From Meghimatium bilineatum (Eukaryota; Mollusca; Gastropoda; Stylommatophora; Philomycidae): a stretch of 64,000 bases of DNA. Made by a program: the position numbers and the translations under genes. The notes below the pieces were generated by a model. The model made no database searches. It was not told the origin of the DNA and worked only from the letters and a program-made list of their open reading frames with translations. Of this stretch, positions 21,395 to 32,395 are shown piece by piece (position 1 is the first letter of the stretch; every line of letters begins with the position of its first letter). The DNA lies in the NCBI GenBank assembly GCA_034231615.1, contig CM067299.1, forward strand, positions 15,792,834 to 15,856,833, given 5' to 3'.

Positions 21395-21525
21395 TATTTT
21401 TCTTGGGGTCTTTCTTACCTCTAATATTTTATCGTAGTGTGTCCTGATATAACATAATTGGACTTTGTCCGCTGGTTGAAAGGGGCATGCCTCTGCAAAA
21501 GAGAGGCAAACTCATTAACCTACCA
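21395..21525 (+). mobile_element. Dispersed repeat R6, copy 1
   Basis: Matches the 154-bp insertion at 57259-57412: GGGTCTTTCTTACCTC, TAATTGGACTTTGTCCGCTG, AAGAGAGGCAAACTCATTAA. The right end runs into a TA microsatellite instead of the CTAC tail. Confidence 0.85.
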
Positions 21526-21548
21526 ATATATATATATATATGGTGATT

Positions 21549-21607
21549 GGTCTGATGGGGCACTGGTCTGTGATGGGCCACAGGTCTGACCAGTGCCCCA
21601 TCAGACC
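21549..21607. repeat. Perfect 20-bp inverted repeat (hairpin)
   Basis: GGTCTGATGGGGCACTGGTC at 21549-21568 is exactly complementary to 21588-21607, with a 19-nt loop that itself carries related GGTCTG words. Confidence 0.97.
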
Positions 21608-22319
21608 TACAGACCTTACGCATGTGGCGATTAATTGGTGAGGAAATTATAATTTCACTTAAAACATGAATCACGAGTGACTTATCAAAGTTATCTGCGT
21701 GTCACGACATGGAGTAACTAATAGCTAATTATACTACTGCAAACCACGTATATTTGTTTATATGCCCAATACAATTTAGAAAATCATTACGCGCTAAATG
21801 TCAACAAGCTCTTGAAAAAAACGTCTAAATAACTTGGTGTTTCTGACGTGGCCAGTATTACTATATTCTATTCTCTTCAATATATCTCTTTTCCTAATTC
21901 CTTTCCTCTTCAAAGTACTCACTCTCATACTTGACTCCCACGCACGTCCACACTTCCTGTGTTAAAGTGGATGCTGTTATTCTTGCCCTTTCCAAGACAT
22001 TTCCGGTTAATGCAAGCCTCGTGAAGTGATCTATACGAGGACAAGGTGTTTTTGTGACAGATGTTGCATACTTTTCTCTTTACCTTAAGTTGTTATACAA
22101 CTTTTGTTCTATATTTCTCTGTACTCACGTAACGATGGCTACATTTATTCTTCATACACGTTTTTTATTCAGAAGTTCTCGTTACTATGGCAACAATAAG
22201 CCGTCGGTTCCATTTCTTTGCAATGATATGCGAATATAAAAAATTGTTGTGGTATGTCTACCAATTCCCGTACATAAATATCATCGACAGAGACGTGAAA
22301 ACTACCACAAAGTTGATTT
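21608..22319. other. Unassigned gap
   Basis: No recognised element. Short frames at 22054-22239 and 22249-22455 lack motifs. Confidence 0.4.
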
Positions 22320-22359
22320 AGATGATGATGTTGGTGATGGTGACAGTGATGTGATGGTG

Positions 22360-22690
22360 GTTATGTCATGTGACGTATTCCTTCCAGAACGTTGTCTTCC
22401 CAATGAACTCTCTGAACCTCTCTCTGTCTTGGGCGATGTGGCTTGCATTTTCTAGCGATGTATTCATGTTATCTTTAATGTCGTCAGTCCATCGTCTTCT
22501 TAGTCTGCCCCTTCTCTTCCCAGGTACTCTTGCCTCCATTATTTGTCTTTCTAAACAGTTATATCTCTTTATATGACCAAACAGGCGTAGTTTTCTTTTT
22601 GTAATTGTGTTTAGTAACCACCACTCTGGAATATTCAGTGTGTTTATAATATCTGAGTTTCTGATTTTATCCTTCCATGATGGTGGTTAT
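22360..22690 (-). pseudogene. Group A LINE C-terminal part
   Basis: Nearly one frame on the reverse strand: WWLLNTITKRKLRLFGHIKR, then NCLERQIMEARVPGKRRGRL, RRRWTDDI, then RERFREFIGKTTFWKEYVT and a stop. This is the LFGH-R, GKR-RGR--RRW and terminal helix arrangement of APE-type LINE ORF2. Its 3' end runs into a GATGATGTTG-type simple repeat at 22320-22360, the likely tail. The reverse transcriptase domain is absent, so this is a truncated copy, although this last part is well preserved and may be relatively young. Confidence 0.85.
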
Positions 22691-22986
22691 ACATACAATT
22701 ATATCCCTACAGGTGGACAAACTATGAATGTTGTCACTTTCTAATGATACACACATTTCTGTGGTCAACAAAATCACCCCGAACAGAGTACTATAGCGCA
22801 TGTCCTGAAATTACTGATACATGGCATTATATATACATTGAATCTGATGATTATACAAGTCTCTGGAGTATACTTGCTTGATATCTAAGCGGAACGTGGA
22901 CAGAAACATATAGCAGATCAACATTATTTACCACGATGTCCAGTTATTAAAGTGATGCGGTATTCAACATTACCATCTTGGCTTGT
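22691..22986. other. Unassigned
   Basis: Nothing recognised between the LINE fragment and the next minisatellite. Confidence 0.4.
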
Positions 22987-23220
22987 GAAGCATCTTTCTC
23001 CTGGCTCCAGTGTTGAAGCATCTTTCTCCTGGCTCCAGTGTTGAAGCATATTTCTCCTGGCTCCAGTGTTGAAGCATATTTCTCCTGGCTCCAGTGTTGA
23101 AGCATATTTCTCCTGGCTCCAGTGTTGAAGCATATTTCTCCTGGCTCCAGTGTTGAAGCATATTTCTCCTGGCTCAAGTATTGAAGCATATTTCTTCTGG
23201 CTCCAGTTTTGAAGAATTTC
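22987..23220. repeat. 28-bp minisatellite, 8 copies
   Basis: The unit is GAAGCATATTTCTCCTGGCT followed by CCAGTGTT. The two leftmost units read CATCTTT; the last is degraded. Confidence 0.97.
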
Positions 23221-23278
23221 AATGCGTTCATTTAAGATAGCTGTAAAAATAATCGATCATCAATATGTAACTGGTTTT

Positions 23279-24115
23279 CTGCTAGGATCAGCATCACTTT
23301 CGTTGCTAGGATCATCATCACTTTCGTTGCTAGGATCATCATCACTTTCGTTGCTAGGATCATCATCACTTTCGTTGCTAGGATCAGCATCACTTTCGTT
23401 GATAGGATCAGCATCACTTTCGTTGCTAGGATCATCATCACTATCGTTGCTAGGATCAGCATCACTTTCGTTGCTAGGATCATTAGTTTCGTTGCTAGGA
23501 TCATTAGTTTCGTTGCTAGGATCATAATCAGTTTCGTTGCTAGGATCAGCATTACTTTCGTTGCTAGGATCATTAGTTTCGTTGCTAGGATCATCATCAG
23601 TTTCGTTGCTAGGATCAGCATCACTTTCGTTGCTAGGATCATCAGTTTCGTTGCTAGGATCATCATCAGTGTCGTTGCTATGATCAGCATCACTTTCGTT
23701 GCTAGGATCAGCATCACTGTCGTTGCTATGATCATCATCAGTTTCGCTGCTAGGATCATCATCAGTTTCATTGCTAGGATCATCATCAGTTTCGTTACTA
23801 GGATCTGCATCACTTTCGTTGCTAGGATCATCAGTTTCGTTGCTAGGATCATCATCAGTTTCGTTGCTAGGATCATCATCACTTTCGTTGCTAGGATCAG
23901 CATCACTTTCGTTGCTAGGATTATCAGTTTCGTTGCTAGGATCATCATCACTTTCGTTGCTAGGATCAGCATCACTTTCGTTGCTAGGATTATCAGTTTC
24001 GCTGCTAGGATCATCATCACTTTCGCTGCTAGGATCATCATCACTTTCGTTGCTAGGATCATCAGTTTCCTTGCTAGGATCATCATCAGTTTCGTTGCTA
24101 GGATCAGCATCTATT
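23279..24115. repeat. 24/21/18-bp minisatellite, about 37 units
   Basis: Units read GTTGCTAGGATCATCATCAC plus TTTC, with 21- and 18-bp variants such as GATCATTAGTTTC. All length changes are multiples of three, so two frames stay open on the reverse strand; one would encode a D/S/N/E-rich repeat (SNESDDDP). The apparent start of that 334-codon frame lies to the right inside a tRNA-like SINE, which argues against a real protein. Confidence 0.96.
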
Positions 24116-24199
24116 TCGTTATGTTTTCCTGTGAAAGAGTGCAGGGTGGTTTTATAAAGAATGTGGAAATAAAAGCCGCTTTGCCATAGCAGACGCCGG

Positions 24200-24325
24200 G
24201 ACATGTACAGGAATGATTGTACCTCTGAAAGTACAAAATCGTTCCAAACGTGGATTGAACTCAAGGTTTCTCAAGGGTCTGAGAACGACGTTCTAACCAC
24301 ACGGACATACGCTCACATCATCGCT
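24200..24325 (-). mobile_element. tRNA-derived SINE-like copy (family 3)
   Basis: The reverse strand carries an A-box-like TGTGGTTAGAACG and a B-box-like GAGTTCAATCC about 40 nt apart, as in a tRNA-derived SINE head. I do not see a second full copy in the window, so the ends are uncertain. Confidence 0.6.
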
Positions 24326-24944
24326 GGTACAGTTGTAAATTATTTCTCTACCAATTTTGAACTTCCTTTTGACATTAGCCGAGTTCTAACACATTTTAAA
24401 TCATACTTAGTTTGTTCTTATACTAATTTATCACTATAATAATCACATTTTTATATTTTCTTATGATCAGCACAGTTAAATAGTGCATTTTAAAAGTAAT
24501 ATTCAATCTATTACTGTTGTCAGGATGCGTTGTGTAAATATTAACTACGTTTCATCTTTTTTATTGCAATGATTAGTTATAGAAGTAAATAAAACACAGC
24601 AAGAGTCTAATAACAGTTCTTTAACTTTGGCGGAGATAGTTCAGAAATTGGAATTTCTGAAATTGGTATATTTAATCTACTGCTAAATGTAAAGACTGAA
24701 AAATATAGAAAAAAAGTACAGTTTTATGTTGAAATTCATATGATGTATTTTTAAAATATGAATTTATTTGTTATATAAATTATAACATTGTTGACGTCAA
24801 CTTTATCTTTTCATGCTCCCACATCCTCCTTGTCAACAATTATCAAACTTTTAAGAGAGAAAAAAACAAATGCAGCATATTTATATATATATATATATCA
24901 GCATAATCATCGAGTGACATATTCTTTACAATACGTAGGTTTTT
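24326..24944. other. Unassigned AT-rich gap
   Basis: Very AT-rich with a short (TA)n at about 24880-24898. No motifs. Confidence 0.4.
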
Positions 24945-25520
24945 TTAATGGACCTTCTAGATACCTAGCGTTCTTGGGCGAGTTGACCTGCCTCTTTCAT
25001 GGACATGTTTAAACAGTCAGATATATCATATTCCCATCGTCGTCTTGTGCGGTCTCTTCCTCTGCTGCCGTTTACTCTACCTTCTGTTATTAGTTTTTCC
25101 ATGATGTTATTTCTCATTAGAGGACCAAAAAAGATCAGATTTCTTGTTATGATGTTATTTAGGAGTCAGCCCTCTTCGACGTTTAATGATTGTAATATTT
25201 CCTTTTTTTTTTTTTTTTTTTTGCTGTCCATGATATATGCATCATTTACCTGTAGCATCTCATTTTGATACCGGCAATTTTCTTTGCCACTGTTTTATTT
25301 AGAGTCCAAGACTCACAGCAGTATATTGCCACAGGGAATGCGCATGTCATTATCATACACCGTTTTACTTTACTTCTGGTACCTTGTCAGAGATCTTTCA
25401 TTTGGACAAGTTTCGAAAACGTCATTGCCATCCTTCTCTTAATTTGTACTGCGCAGTTCCCTAAACTGTTTATGTTTGTACCCAAATTGTCGAAATTTGA
25501 TACTTCTTCGAGTTCATAGG
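24945..25520 (-). pseudogene. Group A LINE thumb and C-terminal part
   Basis: From 25515 downward on the reverse strand: EVSNFDNLGTNINSLGNC, QIKRRMAM (post-palm region), CCESWTLNK (the G-ESW motif), ISWTAKK followed by an A-rich run, then NLIFFGPLMRNNIMEKLITE, GRVNGSRGRDRTRRRW and DISDCLN. Several stops and the A-run expansion near 25200 break it. The C-terminal block closely resembles the fragment at 38530-38710 (MEKCIMKGMVAGNRGKGRPR), so the two belong to one subfamily. The catalytic palm is missing. Confidence 0.85.
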
Positions 25521-26509
25521 TATCAACTATTCTTTTTGGTTACATATATATATATATATAGTCTAGATTTTAGTATACACTTTTAGTCTCTCAATCCTCT
25601 AATGCAGTGGAGTAATTTATAGGCTGCCCCTATGAACGACGTTTATGATGATGATGATAATACTGAAACGTCGTAACAGTTTGGCATGATCAGAGTTTCA
25701 GAGTTGGAAACTCAGAGGCAAAATCAGGGATGACCCTATCTTAAATTCCCAGCTTCTGTTGGCTGGACTAAGCCTCGCTTTTACTTCATTGATTTCGCGG
25801 CGATGAAGTCATTTATTTTGAGTAAAGAATAAATGAAAGATATTTAAATACGACTTCTCTCAAACGGGACAGGGTCGAGAGTCGTTTGAGTAATATTCAG
25901 ATATATCATTTCATATATCATTTAAATAATATCACCTATAACCCTGGAGTGAGGGAGGGGGGGGAGTTTGCTTAATAGGGGGTACGGAAGAAAGGTTGAA
26001 ATGCACTGACATGGTTACAAGGTAAGTCAAAACCCAATACTGTAGCACAATGTATTCTTCTTAGCTGATAACTAATTCCTGTAAGAAAAAGTATGAACTG
26101 ACGTGCTCTAATTAAGATGGATGTGACTCGTGGAACATTAACGTTGGTGGATTAACTGTGAATATAACGGTCATCGACCTTACTAGACACGCTCTATTAA
26201 CTTTGACTTTCTAGCATTGTCACCCAAAACTGTGTTTCAGAGTGCATACGTCATTAAACGAAATCTGCTCGACGTTATTAATCATGGCTTATCCGACAAA
26301 TTCATGTGTTTGTTTTTTTCATTGGTCAGTATGCCTGTACTTTGTGTCACTAGCAAATGAAAAGACGGATTAATCAGAGCTCAGACAACTGGTGTGACCA
26401 ATTGTAGACTTAAATAATCAGGAGAAAGTTGTTCCAGAAACTAAATGCAGTTGTCACAGTAAATAACGTAGAAATTGCAATTTTTTGATAAATCTTTATT
26501 GCTGGTAAT
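25521..26509. other. Unassigned gap
   Basis: A (TA)n lies at about 25546-25560 and a GATGAT run near 25650. I recognise no coding motif. Confidence 0.4.
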
Positions 26510-26684
26510 AGTCAATAACAATTATCTTTCATCCTAACAGCCTGATTCTCGTAACATATAATTACGGATACTCTACCATTCCAACAACCTCATCTTCGTA
26601 ACATATACTTGTGGATACTCTGTCATTCTACTACACTCACTCTTGTAACATAAACTTGTGGATACTCTGTCATTCTACTGTGTG
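26510..26684. repeat. 45-bp satellite, degenerate left edge
   Basis: Four diverged units (ATTCTCGTAACATATA, CTTGTGGATACTCTGTCATT) related to the main array at 27065-29380. A group B LINE fragment separates them from the rest. Confidence 0.85.
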
Positions 26685-27064
26685 TTGTTCGTCCATGACA
26701 GGTGATGACCATTTGTTACATCTACTTTTGAAAATTCAATTAGAGTTATGTCCTTGATTATGAGTTCGTAGATGGCTAATGAGCCCTATTCTATCTCTAA
26801 ATGTCCTTGGACAGTTCGGACATGGAATGACGACAGTAGACGGATCTTGGTCTATCCGTGACTTTCTAGCTGCTCTCCGATGTTGAGCTGCTGCATTTCT
26901 CTTCTTTTCACAAGATAATGCGCTCTTTTTTATTTTAGAACGCCATGTAGATCTATTTTGTGCAAGTTCTTCCCATGTATCGTGGTCTATTTCAAAGGCT
27001 TTCAGTGAGTTCTTTAACGAGTCTTTGTAGCGCTTCTTTTGGCCACCTTGAGATAGTGTGCCCT
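26685..27064 (-). pseudogene. Group B LINE C-terminus with C2H2 finger, inside satellite
   Basis: The reverse strand has one open frame of about 115 codons: SQGGQKKRYKDSLKNSLKAF, then WEELAQNRSTWRSKIKK, AAAQHRRAARKSRIDQD, and the finger CPNCPRTFRDRIGLISHLRT with its final His (C-x2-C-x12-H-x3-H). This is the C-terminal tail of a LINE ORF2 that ends in a single zinc finger, not a transcription factor gene. The copy at 57890-58275 is nearly identical with nearly the same 5' breakpoint. The frame is intact but lacks the reverse transcriptase. Confidence 0.88.
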
Positions 27065-29384
27065 CAGTCATTCTAATACACTCTCGAAACATATAGTTGC
27101 GTATGCTCTGTTATCCTACCACTCTTATTCTGGTAACATATAGCTATGCATATTATGTCATCCTAAAAACCTCATTCTCGTAACATATAGCTGTGAATGC
27201 TGTCATTCTGATAAACTCATTCTCGTAACATATAGCTGTGAATGCTGTCATTCTGATAAACTCATTCTCGTAACATATATCTGTGAATGCTGTCATTCTA
27301 ACAAACTCATTCTCGTAACATATATCTGTGAATGCTGTAATTCTAACAAACTCATTCTCGTAACATATATCTGTGAATGCTGTCATTCTGATAAACTCAT
27401 TCTCGCAACATATAGCTGTGAATGCTGTCATTCTGATAAACTCATTCTCGTAACATATAGCTGTGAATGCTGTCATTCTGATAAACTCATTCTCGTAACA
27501 TATAGCTGTGAATGCTGTCATTCTGATAAACTCATTCTCGTAACATATAGCTGTGAATGCTGTCATTCTGATAAACTCATTCTTTCTCGTAACATATAGC
27601 TGCGAATGCTGTCATTCTGATAAACTCATTCTCGTAACATATAGCTGTGAATGCTGTCATTCTGATAAACTCATTCTCGTAACATATAGCTGTGAATGTT
27701 GTCATTCTAACAAACTCATTCTCGTAACATATCAGAATGAATGCTGTGAATGCTGTCATTCTGATAAACTCATTCTCGTAACATATAGCTGTGAATGCTG
27801 TCATTCTGATAAACTCATTCTCGTAACATATAGCTGTGAATGCTGTCATTCTGATAAACTCATTCTCGTAACATATAGCTGTGAATGCTGTCATTCTGAT
27901 AAACTCATTCTCGTAACATATAGCTGTGAATGCTGTCATTCTGATAAAGTCATTCTCGTAACATATAGCTGTGAATGCTGTCATTCTGATAAACTCATTC
28001 TCGTAACATATAACTGTGAATGCTGTCATTCTGATAAACTCATTCTCGTAACATATAGCTGTGAATGCTGTCATTCTGATAAACTCATTCTCGTAACATA
28101 TAGCTGTGAATGCTGTCATTCTGATAAACTCATTCTCGTAACATATAGCTGTGAATGCTGTCATTCTGATAAAGTCATTCTCGTAACATATAGCTGTGAA
28201 TGCTGTCATTCTGATAAACTCATTCTCGTAACATATAGCTGTGAATGCTGTCATTCTGATAAACTCATTCTCGTAACATATAGCTGTGAATGCTGTCATT
28301 CTGATAAACTCATTCTCGTAACATATAGCTGTGAATGCTGTCATTCTAACAAACTCATTCTCGTAACATATATCTGTGAATGCTGTCATTCTGATAAACT
28401 CATTCTCGCAACATATAGCTGTGAATGCTGTCATTCTGATAAAGTCATTCTCGTAACATATAGCTGTGAATGCTGTCATTCTGATAAACTCATTCTCGTA
28501 ACATATAGCTGTGAATGCTGTCATTCTGATAAAATCATTCTCGTAACATATATCTGTGAATGCTGTCATTCTGATAAACTCATTCTCGTAACATATAGCT
28601 GTGAATGCTGTCATTCTGATAAACTCATTCTCGTAACATATAGCTGTGAATGCTGTCATTCTGATAAACTCATACTCGTAACATATAGCTGTGAATGCTG
28701 TCATTCTGATAAACTCATTCTCGTAACATATAGCTGTGAATGCTGTCATTCTGATAAACTCATTCTCGTAACATATATCTGTGAATGCTGTCATTCTGAT
28801 AAACTCATTCTCGTAACATATAGCTGTGAATGCTGTCATTCTGATAAACTCATTCTCGTAACATATAGCTGTGAATGCTGTCATTCTGATAAACTCATTC
28901 TCGTAACATATAGCTGTGAATGCTGTCATTCTGATAAACTCATTCTCGTAACATATAGCTGTGAATGCTGTCATTCTGATAAACTCATTCCCGTAACATA
29001 TAACTGTGAATGCTGTCATTCTGATAAACTCATTCTCGTAACATATAGCTGTGAATGCTGTCATTCTGATAAACTCATTCTCGTAACATATAGCTGTGAA
29101 TGTTGTCATTCTGATAAACTCATTCTCGTAACATATAGCTGTGAATGCTGTCATTCTGATAAACTCATTCTCGTAACATATAGCTGTGAATGCTGTCATT
29201 CTGATAAACTCATTCTGGTAACATATAGCTGTGAATGCTTTCATTCTAACAAACTCATTCTGGTAACATATAGCTGTGAATGCTGTCATTCTAACAAACT
29301 CATTCTCGTAACATATAGCTGTGAATGCTGTCATTCTAACAAACTCATTCTGGTAACATATAGCTGTGAATGCTATGTCATCCT
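27065..29384. repeat. 45-bp satellite, main array of about 50 units
   Basis: Consensus CTGTGAATGCTGTCATTCTG plus ATAAACTCATTCTCGTAACA plus TATAG. Variants (AACAAACTC, AAAGTC, TATATCTG, CTCGCAAC) mark individual units. The period is three times fifteen, so frames of 616 codons (forward) and 585 codons (reverse) stay open; neither shows any protein family signal. Two irregular units at about 27585 (+4 bp) and 27735 (+9 bp) break the phase. Confidence 0.98.
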
Positions 29385-30165
29385 AATAGAGACAGTGACA
29401 TAGAGAAAACTCTCAAACTCTGGGCTGAACATTTTGAAAATGTACTAAACTTCCCCTCCAACATCAATAACGAAGCGATTGACCTTCGTGCCAACTTCTG
29501 GATCAGACCTGGTCTAAGTTTCACAACTAAGGTGGACGTGTACAGTGCAGTGATTCTACCTACACTGCTTTATGCTGCGTCATCCTTAGACTGCCTATGT
29601 GGGACACGCTCGACATCATAACCCTTTCCACCTTCGGTAGCTAAGAAACCTTATGGATTGGTAGGATTGAGTACCAGACAGGGAAATCCTTCAAAAGTCC
29701 TATATGCAAGCATCCATACTCTGCTGACTAGGTCCCAACTCCGCTGGACTGGCCACATCGTCCTTATGCCAGGCAAGCGCCTTCCAAATACATTATTATA
29801 TGGGGAACTGTGCGATGACAACGTTCGCGAGGTGGCAGAACACATCTCTTCAAGGATCACCTAAAAAACTTTAGAACTGCAGCATGGATCATAGCTCCTG
29901 GGAGACTATAGCCCTTGAACGCTCAGCTTGACACGCCAAGATCACTGCTGATATCACTAAATTTGAAAAAAAAGAAAGAACACTGCGGGCAATTTACACG
30001 CGACGCATATGGAAGGACAAATCCGAAAACTCTCCTACCCCGAAACCTCTACACTCCTGCATGCACTGCAACAGAACTTTCCTGGCACGAATCGGAATTC
30101 TACGAACGCAAAAACCAAATTAGACAATCACGTATGTTTTGTTGTTTTCTACTTGTTCATCTCAT
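29385..30165 (+). pseudogene. Group B LINE fragment with C2H2 finger, inside satellite
   Basis: Forward frames give EKTLKLWAEHFENVLNFPSN (linker before the reverse transcriptase), then after a deletion of the whole palm, VDVYSAVILPTLLYA (thumb), then LRWTGHIVLMPGKRLPNTLL and LYGEL, then ITKFEKK, KSENSPTP and the finger CMHCNRTFLARIG, whose His pair is damaged. The internal deletion joins the N-terminal linker to the post-palm part, and several frameshifts are present. It interrupts the 45-bp satellite, which resumes at about 30205. Confidence 0.88.
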
Positions 30166-30204
30166 TTATTGTTGTTAAATAAATAGTCATCTTCGCTTTC
30201 AAAG

Positions 30205-30325
30205 GAAGAACATCAACAGTTGCGGATGCTCTGTCATTCTACCAACGTCACTCTCGTAAGATATAGTTGCGAGTGCTCTGTCATCATACGACCGTTATTT
30301 TTGTAACACATAGTTGCTGATTGCT
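30205..30325. repeat. 45-bp satellite, degenerate right edge
   Basis: Three diverged units (GTTGCGGATGCTCTGTCATT, CTCTCGTAAGATATAG) beyond the group B LINE insertion. Confidence 0.8.
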
Positions 30326-30369
30326 CTTATGCATTAAAAATAACTTCCGCCCTCACTTTTTATCTTCGC

Positions 30370-30605
30370 GAGTAGAATTATATTAAGCGCGATAGCCTAG
30401 TTCATAGCGACCTCGCTTACTATCAACAGGTTACAGCGTGCCAGGTTCGAAACCACGTCTGTACCCCAAAAATAAAATACTGGACGTAGTTTTCTCGCTT
30501 GACACAAATGCTCATCCATCAATCCAGCTGTAAATTGGTATCTAGCGAATGAGTTTGGGTAGGTAAAGACGGCAAGGACGGGAACCCTCCCCAACGTAAT
30601 AGTTG
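30370..30605 (+). mobile_element. tRNA-derived SINE (family 4)
   Basis: The forward strand has an A-box-like ATAGCCTAGTTCATAGCG and a B-box-like GGTTCGAAACC. The body follows to about 30605. Only one copy is seen in the window, so the boundaries are approximate. Confidence 0.65.
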
Positions 30606-30726
30606 CTGCGGTTTAGTCTAGGAAGAGTTATCTCGCTATGGTGCATGTGTCCTAACATACACGTCCATCTTATTATCACATTAGCTAATGCCTCCAGCTC
30701 TCTCCGTGTAATGGAGAAGTCACTAC

Positions 30727-30836
30727 CATCCTTTATGTATGTTTATATGTCACAACTCATCCTTTATGTATGTTTATATGTCACAATCCATACTGTGTAT
30801 GTTTATATGTGACAACCATCCTTTATGTATGTTTAA
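30727..30836. repeat. Short minisatellite, 4 units of about 28-30 bp
   Basis: Units contain CTTTATGTATGTTTATATGT followed by CACAAC. Confidence 0.92.
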
Positions 30837-31055
30837 TCCCAACGATTCTTGCAGGTTTCTTATACTCATATCTATCTGCCCATTCTATACACCTCCCAAG
30901 GGAGAATCTCAACAAATCTTCTCAATTGTGTTCTCTTTTTAGCAATGTTTCCAGCTCTCTTCCCATGTTCACGCATATCTTTGTGTATCTGAATCTAATT
31001 CTTTCCTTCAAGTATTTCCTTGGTATCCCTCTTTTCATCATTCCCTACTGGTTTC

Positions 31056-31305
31056 ACATATACTTCGCATATGAGTGGTCCTGTGTTCATTCCCCAGTTG
31101 AGGCGGAAATGTTTTTTTTAGATCGCAACGGCTCCCGGGTCGACCCAGCCTTAAATGGGTACCGTATTAATCCGGGAAGTACAGAGTGCGAGTGAGAGGA
31201 GATGGCTACCGCCCTCATTTGCAGAGCCTCTGAAATGTGAGATCGCTAACTTCTCACACCCCTACGATATTAATAAATGCTATGGGTTACTTTACTTTAC
31301 TTACT
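31056..31305 (+). mobile_element. SINE-1, nearly complete, head-truncated
   Basis: Forward copy beginning within the tRNA-like head (TTCGCATATGAGTGGTCCTG), followed by GGTTCATTCC-like B box, CGGCTCCCGGGTCGACCCAG and GGATTAATCC-like blocks, and a TTACTTTACTTTACTTACTT tail. No clear target duplication is seen. Confidence 0.93.
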
Positions 31306-32134
31306 TGTTCCAGAACAATGCAAATTTTACAATTATTTCTGTTGTCATTTTAATTATTCTCGAGGAGTTAATTGTACTTAATATCTTTTTAACAAATACA
31401 AGGATCATTACGTAAGTAGTAACTAACGACACAGACATCTAGATTCGGGTTTATACTTGGGGGATATATCCTTCGGAATTTATCGTATGGATTCAAATCT
31501 CATTAGTATAGACTATAACAAAATACTTCTAAATTATAGTTTTGCGGACAATATCATGCAATGTCATTTATTTAGGCTTATCCAACTTTTTCGTGATTTT
31601 AAGTGGATGTCGCCACAAAACATAACACATTGTCTGTCGCATCAACCGTGATCAAAATGAGGCTTGAGATGATCACGTGGGATAAATATGGAGAACGACT
31701 CTTGCGAAATACTGTACCTGAAATTCTCGGCTATTTTCGGTAACAACCGACTCTTTCTGTGAAGTTTTTCCTTGTTACATATTCTTTTGTGTGTAGTTGT
31801 CTCCGCTTAAAGCACTCAGGCACATTTATGTACTGACATTGAACTCGCTGAGGTAAACGAGTATTTTGACTAAGAAAAGGTCTTAACTATTTAAACCAAA
31901 TAAAGTATTTATTATACTGACGAAGAGGGGTGGGAATTGACTTAGACAAACAAGTTGAATTATGTGGTCACTGACCTATTGACCTAAAGATGTCCCGTTT
32001 TGAGGGCAATAGCCCAGCACACAGCTGAAGTCTATCAAATCTTTCAAGTATTTAATCTTATAGTCTGCTGAAATGGAAGACGTGCCGATAGAACATGTAC
32101 CACAAGTTCAATCATCCATAACGGCCGATTTCTC
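31306..32134. other. Unassigned gap with small dispersed repeat R7
   Basis: About 31715-31775 matches 47505-47575 (CTGAAATTCTCGGCTATTTT versus CTGAAATCCTCGCTATTGTT, then CAACC-ACTCTTT). Otherwise nothing recognised. Confidence 0.45.
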
Positions 32135-32395
32135 TTGGCTTTGTTATTTTTCTTCTGTATTTATTCTAAGATTTCTACGGATTAGCAAAATGTAGACCAG
32201 AAAACGGAGTGTATTATGTGATTATTTACAACTTAGTTGTGATATCTGCGCCTTTCGATCGGACACATCCAACTTCATCGTGGCTTATATGTCACTTTCA
32301 TCAAAATTGGATAGGACAGCCAAATTAATCCTATGAAACTACTCAGTCGCCTCTTACGAAGAGCCTGTCAGGTAACAGTGTTGCCACTCTTTACA
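32135..32395 (-). mobile_element. SINE-2, near full-length copy
   Basis: Reverse copy: TTCTTCTG edge, GATTAGCAAAATGTAG, ATATCTGCGCCTTTCGATCG, CGCCTCTTACGA and a GGTAACAGTGTTGCC end. It lies just 5' of the group D LINE. Confidence 0.85.

Noticed and set aside
26685..27064. Apparent C2H2 zinc-finger gene
   Set aside because: The finger belongs to the C-terminus of a LINE family; the same tail follows a YADD reverse transcriptase at 46330-47365.
27553..29403. 616-codon forward and 585-codon reverse open frames, the former Cys-rich
   Set aside because: They are the two readings of a 45-bp satellite whose period is a multiple of three. No start context, no unique domain, and both strands are open equally.
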